From positions 1-64,000 of the forward strand of contig JALBYF010000059.1 in the NCBI GenBank assembly GCA_023212725.1: DNA of 64,000 bases, read 5' to 3'. Source of the DNA: Tranzscheliella williamsii. Its lineage: Eukaryota > Basidiomycota > Ustilaginomycetes > Ustilaginales > Ustilaginaceae. Of the stretch, positions 47,216 to 56,760 are shown piece after piece (the first letter of the stretch is position 1; the number at the start of each line of letters is the position of its first letter). A program made the translations under genes and the position numbers. The notes beneath the pieces were generated by a model that saw only the letters and a list, made by a program, of their open reading frames with translations, had not been told where the DNA came from and made no database searches.

Positions 47216-48580
47216 CTAAACCGTTGTGGTAGTGGTAGAGGTGGTGGGGGTGGTAAAGAGTTTGAGCCCGTAGTCAGAGAGTTCGGCGCGTAGATCTTCA
47301 ATGCTGGAGTTCTCGGGTAGGTAAAAGGTCTTTTCTACGAGGGCCGTGTTCGCGGGCGTGAAGCTGACCTCGACAAAGCCGTCGTCCTGGTCGATGTCTG
47401 GCACCACGATCTCTTCACCGTTCTCGTCAACGTCAGAGACTCGAGCTCGTTTGGGCGAGTGCGATCGGCCGCGTCGAGACCCGCTCGAGTCGCTGAGCGT
47501 AGGACTGGCGGAGCGGGCAGGACTGGAAGGCGTAGCTGAAGAAGCACCTCGTTCGTTGTTCCAGAGCCCAGATACGGTCACCTTGCGCTTCTCCTCATCT
47601 ACCGAGATTCGGATGGAATCGGCTTCCACGGTAGCCTTCACCTCCGAGTTATCAGCCGGGAAGGGATGATCAAAGACGAGCACCTGTTCCTCTGTCTTGC
47701 CTTGCGAGCTAGCGTTGTCGGACGGGACAGACGTCTGTCTTGCCTCGTCCATGGTGGAGGGGATGGGCCCCACCTCGGCTGGATCGTCGTCGGTGACTGG
47801 AGCCGATGTGGCAGCCAAAGTGGTCTGAGCAGTCTCGTCAACATCCATCGCTTGTTCCTGTTTGTCTTGAGCCATCTCTCGAGCCTTGCCCTTGCCCTTG
47901 TCCTGTTCCTTGTGCTCAGATTCAGTAGGCGGCGCAGTGGAAGCAGAGTGTTGGGCAGACGAGCTGGCTACGCCCTCCTCCTCCTCGTGGTTGTCGTGGT
48001 CGCGCAAGTGCTGAATTCCGCCAAAAAGAAGGTCGCCGAGGGCGAAGAAGAGATGCTGGGACTGGTTCTGAGCTGCCCTCCTTGCAGCGACTCGCTCGCG
48101 CTCCCGTTCGATAGCATAGGCCTTGCGACGCTGATACTCTTCGTATTGCCGACGATGCGCCTCCTCGCGTTCTCGCTGACGCTGCCTCTGCAGCTGAATG
48201 TGGTGCAGACGCTGAGCTTCTCGTTGACGTTGCATCATCTCCTGCTGCTCCTGCATCCTGAGCATGTGTTCCAGGTAGGCCTGAACGCGTCGCTCTTCCG
48301 CGGCCCTGCGCTGTTCCTCAGCAGCTCGTCGAGCTGCTTTGGCTCGTTCAAGTGCCTCTGCTTTTACTTTCTGAGCTTCAGCTCGAGCTCGGGCAGCATA
48401 CGCAGCGCTCCCTGCTCGTATGGCACCGCCCAAATCGCCATCGAAAAAGGCGAGCCCGTCAAATCCGCAACCAGAGAACACGCCGGGAGCACCGCCGGCA
48501 GCGAAGTGAGCTTGTCGGGGCGCCTGTCGAGGCTGCCCAGGCATTGAAGCGAACACGTCGGCGGGGAAGTAGAACTCCAT
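47216..48580 (-). CDS. Coiled-coil protein with an Hsp20-like C-terminal domain, 454 aa
   Basis: Three parts. Residues about 60-190 form a highly charged Arg/Gln/Glu-rich coiled coil (EALERAKAARRAAEEQRRAA, QRQREREEAHRRQYEEYQRR). About 195-300 is acidic and disordered. The C-terminal part (about 310-450) resembles a split alpha-crystallin/Hsp20 domain. VKATVEADSIRISVDEEKRK and VTVSGL look like beta-strands 2-5. A disordered SPARSASPTLSDSSG insertion with a basic RRGRSHSPKRAR cluster (possible nuclear signal) follows. Then come GFVEVSFTPANTALVEKTFY and LPENSSIEDLRAELSDYGLK, matching the FxRxFxLPEN..D...A.xxDGxL pattern. It could be a specialised small heat-shock or CS-domain cochaperone. The family assignment is moderate. 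A TATAAAA lies 137-143 nt upstream of the first ATG. Confidence 0.6.
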   Translation of the reverse strand: MEFYFPADVFASMPGQPRQAPRQAHFAAGGAPGVFSGCGFDGLAFFDGDLGGAIRAGSAAYAARARAEAQKVKAEALERAKAARRAAEEQRRAAEERRVQAYLEHMLRMQEQQEMMQRQREAQRLHHIQLQRQRQREREEAHRRQYEEYQRRKAYAIERERERVAARRAAQNQSQHLFFALGDLLFGGIQHLRDHDNHEEEEGVASSSAQHSASTAPPTESEHKEQDKGKGKAREMAQDKQEQAMDVDETAQTTLAATSAPVTDDDPAEVGPIPSTMDEARQTSVPSDNASSQGKTEEQVLVFDHPFPADNSEVKATVEADSIRISVDEEKRKVTVSGLWNNERGASSATPSSPARSASPTLSDSSGSRRGRSHSPKRARVSDVDENGEEIVVPDIDQDDGFVEVSFTPANTALVEKTFYLPENSSIEDLRAELSDYGLKLFTTPTTSTTTTTV

Positions 48581-48716
48581 ATCGCTAACTTGTATGAGGT
48601 GTTTAGGTCGGCAAGGATGCAGTAGATGAATGCCCTAGTGTCTCGGTAGTGGATGACCCAGTAGCGAATGTGTGTGATGATGGAGATGGAAGGTCGACAG
48701 AGAAACGAGCTGATGG

Positions 48717-48723
48717 TTTTATA
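48717..48723 (-). promoter_or_regulatory. TATA box of the Hsp20-like gene
   Basis: The minus strand reads TATAAAA about 140 nt ahead of the ATG at 48580, consistent with strong or inducible expression. Confidence 0.45.
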
Positions 48724-50221
48724 GACACCGATACCGACACCATCTAGGTACAATACAAGGTAGTATGAGCGCAGTCATGAGAGAGGCACACGTAAGACCG
48801 CGCAGGCTCAGCTGCAGGTCGAGCGGCATTGACAGCTAAAGTCCGGAGAGAGACATCGAATGGACCCTGAAGTGCAGCCCAAATAGACTGCCATCGACGC
48901 GCGTCGATGCTGAGCGAACCAGCGAGAAGCTAGCGGAGCGCGCTCAGCTGCGTCTTCGCCCACCTTCCAGAGTCGCCTAGCATTTGTTGAATGCTCTGCT
49001 TGGACTTTTCTAACAGCTTCTCGCGATTTCTCGAATGAGCTTCGAAAATTGTTTCCAAGGGATATCATAGACGGCCGAGAAAGGGGATTCACGTGTTAGA
49101 TCGTTCTTTCAAAGGTCTCCGTTATCGATGAACAAACATGTTAAGATACACATCCCTTAGATACACAATCTCTAAGCATCCTAGTTATGCTGTGCTTCAG
49201 GCAGACTGACCGGACGACGGAATCCTCTGGATGCTATTTTGGCTGCTGGTGTCTAATGTGGCCGAGCCGCAGGACCGATGCCGAGCAGCCAGAACGCTAG
49301 TAAGGTCGATTTGAACTGACTCGGCACGCATGTGCATGCCACGCCGATATTGGCCGGACCCCCTTGTCGAGGTACGAACCGACGGCCTCATGGCCAGCCC
49401 AAGCTCTGCTTGCCGGTGGATGGTCCCGCACTCCAGAGTTCTGCTTTATAATATCATGGCACGGAAGCGGCTTTGTCGCCACCACGAGACCTTGGTAGAT
49501 CCTTTCTTTCTGGATCCTGCCGCCTACTATAAGCTGGTTATGAAAGGGGCCCGGTGCAGTGCAGTCAAGCAGTAGCGTGCTGCACGAGCGCATGACGACA
49601 CCGTTCCAGACCCGGTCAACCGGCCGATTGATCCGTTCGGAGTGCCCCCTTTCATTTGATGGTAGCAACTTGAATTCCCACCTCCGGTTGGATCTGCGCA
49701 GTGCAAATCCGGCTTGCCCAACGATCGTCAGGGTTCAGAAAACAGTAATCACGCAGGGGACAAATACCAATTATTTCAGCGCCTCGCCGGTCCCCCTATA
49801 GCTGTGTGTATTTCCCTCAATTTACCCCTCTGGTCGTAGCGTGGCAACGACAGCTCGGAAATCGAGAGGCTGCATTAGACTTCCGTGTATGAATTATAAC
49901 TTATGCTATTCATGCAATCTCCTCCTTTCTCCCACCTGAGTTCTCCGGCCACAAATTCCTCAATATTCGTATTCGGATTCGGTCATGATCACACATTTGA
50001 AGGGCTGCGCTCGACGCACAGCTTGATCAGCAGTATATAGGATGGAGCAAGCCTGACTTGAGCTGGTCGCAGCGTGCCACATCTGCCCGTCCCCCTCGTT
50101 GCTGTCATGTACTGATCTCATTCTTCTTGCGATCGTCCAAGTCGGTGTCACACACTCCCTTTCTTTTGGTCTTTCTTTTGGTCCCTTTCTTTTGGCTCCG
50201 TCGGCCCGTCGCCTTCTCAGA
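48724..50221. other. Intergenic, about 1.5 kb, divergent genes
   Basis: No gene I can support. A minus-strand frame from ATG 49068 to 48808 (86 codons, SFEKSREAVRKVQAEHS) is not recognised and may be chance. TGTTAGATC occurs at 49094-49102. A TATATA stretch lies at 50034-50039, about 185 nt upstream of the GPI-protein start. A pyrimidine-rich triple repeat, CTTTCTTTTGG-type, occupies about 50157-50196 of the leader. Confidence 0.45.
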
Positions 50222-51001
50222 ATGGTTCTCAAGAGGGCTGTTGCCATCGCTTTGGTTCTGACTATGCCATGGTTGGCCACTGCTACTCCACTTCAGCCGC
50301 AGGCGCGCCAATACCAGGATCCTAATTCGCCTCTTGTGATCGACGAGCCTTCCTGCGACTTTTACCAGTGCATTATCTACTGGCAGGCCGGCAGCCAGGT
50401 GACTGTTAATTGGCTCAACCCACCCGAGGGCGATGTCCACATCGACCTCATGGGCACCACCGAAAACGACGTAGCCTATTCAGTCGGTACCGCCCCTGCC
50501 GTCTCTACCACATGCGATGCGGGTGCAGGCTACGGCCAGCCACAAAATGGCGCTACCTGTGGCGGCTTCGTTTTCACAGTGCCTAGCAGCTGGAATGGCG
50601 GAAACTACTCTGCTCTTCGTGCCATGTCGGTCCAGAATCCAAGCCTGCAATCCTTCACCGACAAGATTTATATCACCAAGAACGCCACCACTCCGAGCGA
50701 CGTTCCGCTTGCCATTGTAAGCGGTAGCACTGAAGGTGCCTCGTCCACTTCCCCAGCATCCAGCACGCCCACCGCTGCTGCTTCGCCTCAAAGTGCATCC
50801 GCTGCTCCCACTAGCAGCCCCACCAGCAGCCCCACTGGCCCCACCTCTTCCAACAATTCCACGTCCAACACGGCAAAAACCTCCTCCGCTCCGCCTTCCC
50901 CCTCCAATACCGCTAACGCAGCTATCTCTGCAACCTGCGGCCGTGGCGCTGTTCTCATTGCCGCTGCCACTCTTATGCTTGGCTTCAGCCTCGTGCTTTG
51001 A
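50222..51001 (+). CDS. GPI-anchored KRE9/KNH1-like cell-wall protein, 259 aa
   Basis: The ATG at 50222 opens a signal peptide (VLKRAVAIALVLTMPWLATA). The mature region (about 20-150) resembles the Kre9/Knh1 N-terminal, Ig-like domain: WQAGSQVTVNWLNPPEGDVH, DLMGT, a GYGQPQNGATCGGFVFTVPS block, and SALRAMSVQNPSLQSFTDKI with a YITKN strand end. Cysteines are paired around residues 42-47 and near 95-110. Residues 155-235 are Ser/Thr/Pro/Ala-rich, heavily O-glycosylatable. The last 18 residues are hydrophobic (VLIAAATLMLGFSLVL) after a small-residue patch, as expected of a GPI signal. Such proteins take part in beta-1,6-glucan assembly or in cell-wall surface functions; this role is by homology only. 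No introns. Confidence 0.8.
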   Translation: MVLKRAVAIALVLTMPWLATATPLQPQARQYQDPNSPLVIDEPSCDFYQCIIYWQAGSQVTVNWLNPPEGDVHIDLMGTTENDVAYSVGTAPAVSTTCDAGAGYGQPQNGATCGGFVFTVPSSWNGGNYSALRAMSVQNPSLQSFTDKIYITKNATTPSDVPLAIVSGSTEGASSTSPASSTPTAAASPQSASAAPTSSPTSSPTGPTSSNNSTSNTAKTSSAPPSPSNTANAAISATCGRGAVLIAAATLMLGFSLVL

Positions 51002-51553
51002 TATTTCCTTTCGTCGAGCAACACCTTTCCTCCTGATCGGTCGGGCCTGTCGCTCCTCGCTGCGATGCGAGTCGCATCCTCTCTTCCGGCCTACCTTGTT
51101 ACACCCTACTCATCTCTGCGCCGGTCTTGGCGGTTCCATCCTTCCTGTTTCGCAACCGCCTGGCCAGCGGAGAGCAATATACCTAGCACACACTCATTCA
51201 ATCCATCTGCATCCTGATAACACTGTCCGAGAATGTCTGCACAGTTAGCCAACTAGTTTCAGGGGGTGGTCCGGGTAGGCATTTCGCTCTACCGATGCGG
51301 TCCCGATAGCCCCGATGCTTATCACGAGATCGGGTTGCCAAATTCGACATCCCAGTCAACCTCGAAATTGGCCGAGAAGTAGCCGCGTCGTTGCCCGAGG
51401 CGTGCACAGATTGCGATTGTCTGACTGAGCGTATCTGCCATGCACCGTAACCCATAGATAGCGCTGATCGTACATCTAGCCTTTCCTTCCGCACCCATCC
51501 CTTGGACCCCGTCCTGCAGCGCTTGCAAAGGACGAACAGGAAAGTGATAGACC
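51002..51553. other. Intergenic: GPI-protein 3' flank and HyuB-like promoter
   Basis: About 550 bases. No HyuA-like coding sequence was found here or in adjacent frames, which matters for the next gene. Confidence 0.5.
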
Positions 51554-53548
51554 ATGCCGGAACCCACGAGCCAGAAGCCGAGCAAGGCAGCGCCGTCTAA
51601 GGACGGCAGCGATGGACCCGATCCGATTCTGCTTTCGCTCTTTGCGAACCGGTTCATGTCGGTGGCTGAGTCCATGGGAAAGTCTCTGCAGCAGACATCC
51701 ATTTCGACGAACATCAAGGAGAGGCTGGACTTCTCGTGCGCGTTGTTCAGCCCGGATGGCTCGCTCGTCGCCAACGCGCCGCATCTGCCTGTCCATCTCG
51801 GCTCCATGTCATTTGCCGTCAAATTTCAGGTCGAGTATCTCAAAGAGATCGGCGAAACGATGAAGCGGGGCGACGTAGTTATGGCCAACATGCCCGTTGC
51901 CGGTGGCTCCCACCTGCCGGACATTACTTGCATCACCCCCTGCCACGCAGAAGACTCGGATGAGATCATCTTTTTCTGCGCCAGCCGAGGCCACCATGCC
52001 GACATTGGCGGCATCACCGCCGGCTCGATGCCGCCCAACTCCAAGACGCTTTTCGAGGAAGGCGCCCGGATCAAGTCGTTCAAGATCGTCAGCGAGGGCC
52101 AGTTTGATCGACAGGGTCTGGTCAAGTACATGCTCGAAGAACCCGCCCAGTACCCGGGCTGCTCGGGCACGCGATGCTTTCGGGACGTCGAGAGCGATCT
52201 GCAGGCGCAGATCGCGGCGAATCAGAAGGGCATCAATCTCATCCACATGCTCGTTGCCGAGTGGGGGCTCGACATGGTACAGCAGTATATGGAGTACATC
52301 CGACACAACGCCGAGTCGGCGGTGCGCGACCTGCTGCGTCATGTCGCCAAGCGCCAGGGGACGAACAAGCTGGAAGCGGTCGAGTTCATGGACGACGGAA
52401 CGCCGATCGCACTGAGCGTCGAAATCGACCCCGAGAAGGGCTCGGCCATCTTTGATTTCGAAGGTACGGGCCCGGAAGTGGCTGCCAACTTCAACTGCCC
52501 GCGCAGCGTCGCTTCATCGGCCATCATCTACTGCCTGCGCGCGATGGTCTCGTCTGACATCCCGCTGAACCAGGGATGCCTGACGCCGATTGACATCCGC
52601 ATCCCGAAGGGATGTCTTCTCGATCCGTCCGAGACAGCCGCGGTGGTGGGCGGCAATGTGCTCACTTCCCAGCGGATTACCGACGTGGTGCTACGCGCGT
52701 TCACGGCGGCGGCCGCAAGCCAGGGTGACACCAATAATCTCACGTTCGGGCTGGGCGGCAAGGACAAGCAGGGGAATCACATCGAAGGCTTTGGCTACTA
52801 CGAGACGATTGCCGGCGGGTCGGGTGCCGGGCCGTTCTGGCACGGCACGTCGGGCGTCCACACGCACATGACGAACACGCGGATGACGGACCCGGAGATC
52901 ATGGAGCGGCGGTATCCGGTGCTGGTGCGCGAGTTCTCGCTGCGCGACGGATCTGGCGGCGAGGGCCGGTTCCGGGGTGGCGACGGCGTGGTGCGCGATC
53001 TGGAGTTCCTAGCGCCCGAGATCGAGGTCTCGATCCTGAGCGAGCGGCGTGTCTTCCAGCCGTACGGGCTGCAGGGCGGCGAGGCCGCACAGCGCGGCCT
53101 GAACCTCTGGATCAAGCAGCGGCGGGCAGCGGACGGCGACCTGCGCGAGAACGAGGCAGCCGGAACCGCGCCGCCGCGGGTCATCAACCTCGGCGGCAAG
53201 AACACCACCACCATGGGCCGCGGCGACCGCATCGTCATCCACACCCCCGGCGGCGGCGGATGGGGCTCCCCCCCTTCGACCCACCCAAGCGACGCCGCAG
53301 CCAACCCGACCCCCGCACCCCGCTCGTCGCACCGCGACGAACGCGAGGACCGCGACCCCATCAACGCGCGCAACGCCTCGGCCCGCATGGCCCCGCTCCT
53401 CAACGACGACTCTTCCCCCACCGGCGTCATCGCCCCCGACCGCATCGCCGACGACCCCGCCGACACCCACAGCACCCTCTCCGCGCACCATACCACCCGC
53501 GCCCGGGGCAGTGTCGCCGCCTGGAGCTCCCTCCAGCTGGGCGCTTAA
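51554..53548 (+). CDS. Stand-alone hydantoinase B/5-oxoprolinase HyuB-domain protein, 664 aa
   Basis: Residues about 20-565 match the HyuB half of 5-oxoprolinase. Landmarks are [71 protein letters not shown] and [18 protein letters not shown]. They continue with [68 protein letters not shown] and [17 protein letters not shown], and a [15 protein letters not shown] end. Fungal 5-oxoprolinases (ATP-dependent, glutathione cycle) are usually single proteins of about 1300 residues with HyuA first. Here the HyuA (ATPase) half is absent, and upstream DNA shows no trace of it. The last ~100 residues are a disordered, Arg/His/Pro-rich tail not typical of the family. Activity would need a separate HyuA partner, as in bacterial acetone carboxylase or hydantoinase systems; otherwise it has a new role. 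Confidence 0.85.
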   Translation: MPEPTSQKPSKAAPSKDGSDGPDPILLSLFANRFMSVAESMGKSLQQTSISTNIKERLDFSCALFSPDGSLVANAPHLPVHLGSMSFAVKFQVEYLKEIGETMKRGDVVMANMPVAGGSHLPDITCITPCHAEDSDEIIFFCASRGHHADIGGITAGSMPPNSKTLFEEGARIKSFKIVSEGQFDRQGLVKYMLEEPAQYPGCSGTRCFRDVESDLQAQIAANQKGINLIHMLVAEWGLDMVQQYMEYIRHNAESAVRDLLRHVAKRQGTNKLEAVEFMDDGTPIALSVEIDPEKGSAIFDFEGTGPEVAANFNCPRSVASSAIIYCLRAMVSSDIPLNQGCLTPIDIRIPKGCLLDPSETAAVVGGNVLTSQRITDVVLRAFTAAAASQGDTNNLTFGLGGKDKQGNHIEGFGYYETIAGGSGAGPFWHGTSGVHTHMTNTRMTDPEIMERRYPVLVREFSLRDGSGGEGRFRGGDGVVRDLEFLAPEIEVSILSERRVFQPYGLQGGEAAQRGLNLWIKQRRAADGDLRENEAAGTAPPRVINLGGKNTTTMGRGDRIVIHTPGGGGWGSPPSTHPSDAAANPTPAPRSSHRDEREDRDPINARNASARMAPLLNDDSSPTGVIAPDRIADDPADTHSTLSAHHTTRARGSVAAWSSLQLGA

Positions 53549-54443
53549 TCGACCTACCCTCTCGCTTCCCCTGCCCATTGTAAGCCAAAATCGGCTCTCT
53601 TGTCCCTAGCAAGATCGGGAACCGATCAGCATATATTTGGCCCGATGCAGATAGCCTAATCGGGGCGGCAAAGCCGACGAGCAATGACGGCGCTTTCGCC
53701 GCGCTGCGTCCCTGCGGGGTGTGGCCGATAAAAGCGAATTTCGCATCGGCCGACGCATGTACTCCACAATCACCCCAATCTCAATTCCGACCCAATCCCT
53801 CAAATACGTTCATGTGATAACCACCTAAGCGCAAAAGTCACAGTGACTTTGAAACGGGATGGCCTCTGTGCTGACGCTGCATGGAGGCGCGTCCGCTTCC
53901 GCTGTCAGAAAGATACTGCGACTGCGCTGCGATTAGGAAGGGGTCCGTCTCCGTGCCGTGCGAAGTGCGTCGCTCTGCCAAGCGCCAGGCTATCGTCGGC
54001 TACTTGGCGGATCTGCCGACGTGCCATCTGGCCGCCTTTTGCGCGTCGGATACATTTCCCACTGCCAATCGTAAATGGATCTGTGTAGATACTGTGACTG
54101 TGACTAAAGAGCAGACAGATTTTGATGGCTGTTGGCTATCTCGCCCCTGGCAGAGATGCTGAATGCGCGAGATTGCGTCTCCTTTGCGCAGCAGGAGCAG
54201 CGAGCGCAGTCGCTCACACTCTTGCCGTCTGTCTGGCTGCGTATATAATACTACCCGCCGCGCTTCTGGCGACTGTCTCTGCCATGACCTGATCCCTGAC
54301 GCCGTCTGCTAACTTGCTCCGCCGCCGACCCCGCCCGGACCCTACCATTTCGATAACGCTCGTAGTTTAAGCAAAGAGGTGGTCCCGTCGCTTGCTAGAT
54401 AGCGCTTTCTCTGCTTCACATATCGCAAGAGTGTCTGTGCGAA
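53549..54443. other. Intergenic: PAL promoter region
   Basis: About 895 bases with no supported gene. It contains a 17-bp perfect inverted repeat (AAAGTCAC-A-GTGACTTT) at 53834-53850, GTGACTGTGACT near 54092-54103, and a TATATAAT core at 54242-54249, about 195 nt before the PAL start. The latter is the likely TATA box. Confidence 0.5.
54242..54249 (+). promoter_or_regulatory. TATA box of the PAL gene
   Basis: TATATAAT about 195 nt upstream of the ATG, in an otherwise GC-rich promoter. Confidence 0.45.
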
Positions 54444-56615
54444 ATGGCTCCTACCGCTCAAGTTCAGGCGGCGCCAACGTCGGGTCTCCTGGTCCAGCCT
54501 TCGACTACAAAGCTTCGCAAGGCGTCCTCCTTCCGCACAGAGCAGGTCGTCATCGATGGCCACACGCTCAAGATCGACGGCCTGGTCTCCTCCGCTCGGT
54601 ACGGCCACGTGCCCGTGCTGGATACGTCGCCGGAGGTGCGCAAGCGCATTGACGACTCGGTCCAGTCTCTCATTGCCAAGCTCGAGCGGGGCGAATCGCT
54701 CTACGGCATCAACACCGGCTTTGGCGGCTCGGCGGACTCGCGTACTGCCAATACGCGCGCGCTCCAGCTCGCCCTGCTCCAGATGCAGCAGTGTGGCGTC
54801 CTGCCCGTCCCGTCCACCTTTCCCACCGGCGAGCCCAGCTCGGCGCCGTTCGCCCTGCCGCTAACCGACACCGAGTCATCGCTCGTCATGCCCGAAGCCT
54901 GGGTCCGCGGCGCCATCGTCGTCCGGCTCAGCTCTCTAATGCGCGGCCACAGCGGCGTCCGCTGGGAGATCCTCGACAAGATGCAGAAGCTTTTCCTTGC
55001 GAACAACGTCACCCCCGTCGTCCCCGTCCGCTCCAGCATCTCGGCCAGTGGCGACCTTAGCCCTCTCAGCTACGTGGCCGGCGCCCTTGCCGGCCAGCGC
55101 GGCATCTACTGCTTTGTCACAGACAAGGCCTCCGGACAGCGTGTCAAGGTGACCGCCGACGAGGCGTGCCGCTTGCACAATATTGAGCCCGTCTCGTACG
55201 AACCCAAGGAGGCCCTCGGCCTGCTCAACGGCACCGCCTTCTCCGCCTCGGTCGCTGGCCTTGCCACCTACGAAGCCGAGAAGCTCGCCATGCTTACACA
55301 GCTCACCACCGCCATGGCCATTGAAGCGCTCAAGGGCACCGATGCCAGCTTTGCTCCTTTCATCCATGAGGTGGCGCGTCCCCATCCTGGACAGATCAAG
55401 AGCGCACGTCTTATCCTGGCTCTGCTCAAAGGCTCGCAATTGGCCGAACACTTTGAGAATGAGAAGCACGTTCTCTTTTCCGAAGACAACGGCACGCTGC
55501 GACAGGATCGCTACACGCTTCGAACCGCCTCGCAGTGGGTGGGCCCAGGCCTTGAAGACATTGAGAATGCCAAGCGCAGCGTCGATATCGAGATTAACAG
55601 CACCACCGACAACCCTCTGATCGACCCCTACGACGGCGATGGGCGCATCCACCACGGCGGCAACTTCCAGGCCATGGCAATGACCAACGCCGTCGAAAAG
55701 TTGCGGCTTGCGCTCTGCGCGATGGGCAAGATGACGTTCCAGCAGATGACCGAGCTAATCAACCCGGCCATGAACCGGGGACTGCCGGCCAACCTGGCGT
55801 CTACGCCGGATCTCTCGCTCAACTTTCACGCCAAGGGCATCGACATTGCGCTCGCCGGTGTCACGTCGGAGCTCATGTTCCTCGGCAACCCGGTCTCGAC
55901 ACACGTGCAGAGCGCCGAGATGGCGAACCAGGCGATCAACTCGCTGGCGCTCGTCAGCGGGCGCCAGACGCTGCAGGCGGTCGAGTGCCTCTCGATGATC
56001 CAGGCCTGGTCGCTCTATCTGCTCTGCCAGGCGTTTGACATCCGCGCCCTGCAGCATAAGGTGGCGGCGCAGCTGCCGGCGCTAATCGTCGCGTCGCTGG
56101 GGAGCCACTTTGGCGAGTGGATGGACGAGGCGGCGCAGGCGCGTATCGCGCAGGAGGTGCTCCGGCACATGAGCAAACGGCTGGACGAGACGTCGTCGAA
56201 GGATCTGCGCGACCGGCTCGTCGAGACCTACCAGGACGCGTCGTCGGTGCTGGTCGCCTACTTTTCCGAGCTGCCTAGTGGCGGCGGTGCGGACCCACTG
56301 CGCAACATTGTCCGGTGGCGCGCAGCGGGCGTTGCCGGGACGGAGAAGATCTACCGCGACGTGACGGTCGAGTTCCTCGCGCACCCGCACGCCTGCCATG
56401 CCTCGCCGCTCCTCGGCCGCACGCGCCGCGCATACGAGTTTGTCCGCTCCACGCTCGGCGTCCCCATGCACGGCCGCGAGAACTTGCACGAGTTCCAGGG
56501 CGAGTTCGCCCAGTGGAACACCACTGGCGGATACGTTTCGGTCATCTACGCCGCCATCCGCGACGGCGAGCTCTACGCCATGCTCGCCGACCTCGAGGCC
56601 GACCTCGCCCTCTGA
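54444..56615 (+). CDS. PAL: Phenylalanine ammonia-lyase, 723 aa
   Basis: Deaminates L-phenylalanine (and perhaps tyrosine) to trans-cinnamate plus ammonia, in the cytosol. The MIO-forming triad Ala201-Ser202-Gly203 lies in RSSISASGDLSPLSYVAGAL. Catalytic Tyr87 lies in YGINTGFGGSADSRT, and NGTAFSASV, STTDNPLIDP (about 390), FHGGNFQA-like HHGGNFQAMAM and GLPANLAS are all present. The C-terminal half carries the helical shielding domain typical of eukaryotic PAL. At 723 residues it matches basidiomycete PALs (Rhodosporidium, Ustilago). It is intronless here, unlike the multi-intron PAL of red yeasts. The start is the first ATG, in an AAATGG context. Its neighbours give no pathway context. Confidence 0.97.
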   Translation: MAPTAQVQAAPTSGLLVQPSTTKLRKASSFRTEQVVIDGHTLKIDGLVSSARYGHVPVLDTSPEVRKRIDDSVQSLIAKLERGESLYGINTGFGGSADSRTANTRALQLALLQMQQCGVLPVPSTFPTGEPSSAPFALPLTDTESSLVMPEAWVRGAIVVRLSSLMRGHSGVRWEILDKMQKLFLANNVTPVVPVRSSISASGDLSPLSYVAGALAGQRGIYCFVTDKASGQRVKVTADEACRLHNIEPVSYEPKEALGLLNGTAFSASVAGLATYEAEKLAMLTQLTTAMAIEALKGTDASFAPFIHEVARPHPGQIKSARLILALLKGSQLAEHFENEKHVLFSEDNGTLRQDRYTLRTASQWVGPGLEDIENAKRSVDIEINSTTDNPLIDPYDGDGRIHHGGNFQAMAMTNAVEKLRLALCAMGKMTFQQMTELINPAMNRGLPANLASTPDLSLNFHAKGIDIALAGVTSELMFLGNPVSTHVQSAEMANQAINSLALVSGRQTLQAVECLSMIQAWSLYLLCQAFDIRALQHKVAAQLPALIVASLGSHFGEWMDEAAQARIAQEVLRHMSKRLDETSSKDLRDRLVETYQDASSVLVAYFSELPSGGGADPLRNIVRWRAAGVAGTEKIYRDVTVEFLAHPHACHASPLLGRTRRAYEFVRSTLGVPMHGRENLHEFQGEFAQWNTTGGYVSVIYAAIRDGELYAMLADLEADLAL

Positions 56616-56760
56616 CCGCCCGCCTCCCGCGCTCATCCCACCGTCACCGTCGGAAACGGCCTGTCATTTCACTGTCACTGTCGGAAACGGCCTAGCTCAT
56701 TTATCCCATTTCACCGTGCGAGACGCGAACCACCAAACGCTGGGGATGGTATTGCAGAGC

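Noticed and set aside
47666..48547. 293-codon + strand frame rich in Leu/Ser
   Set aside because: It is the antisense of the Hsp20-like coiled-coil gene, which has a TATA box, an ATG and a domain-like C-terminus.
49297..49668. Possible small gene or retroelement piece
   Set aside because: Frames on both strands overlap fully and no motif could be recognised.
54444..56615. PAL as histidine ammonia-lyase
   Set aside because: The length, C-terminal shielding domain and basidiomycete PAL-type blocks exceed the ~510-residue HAL architecture.
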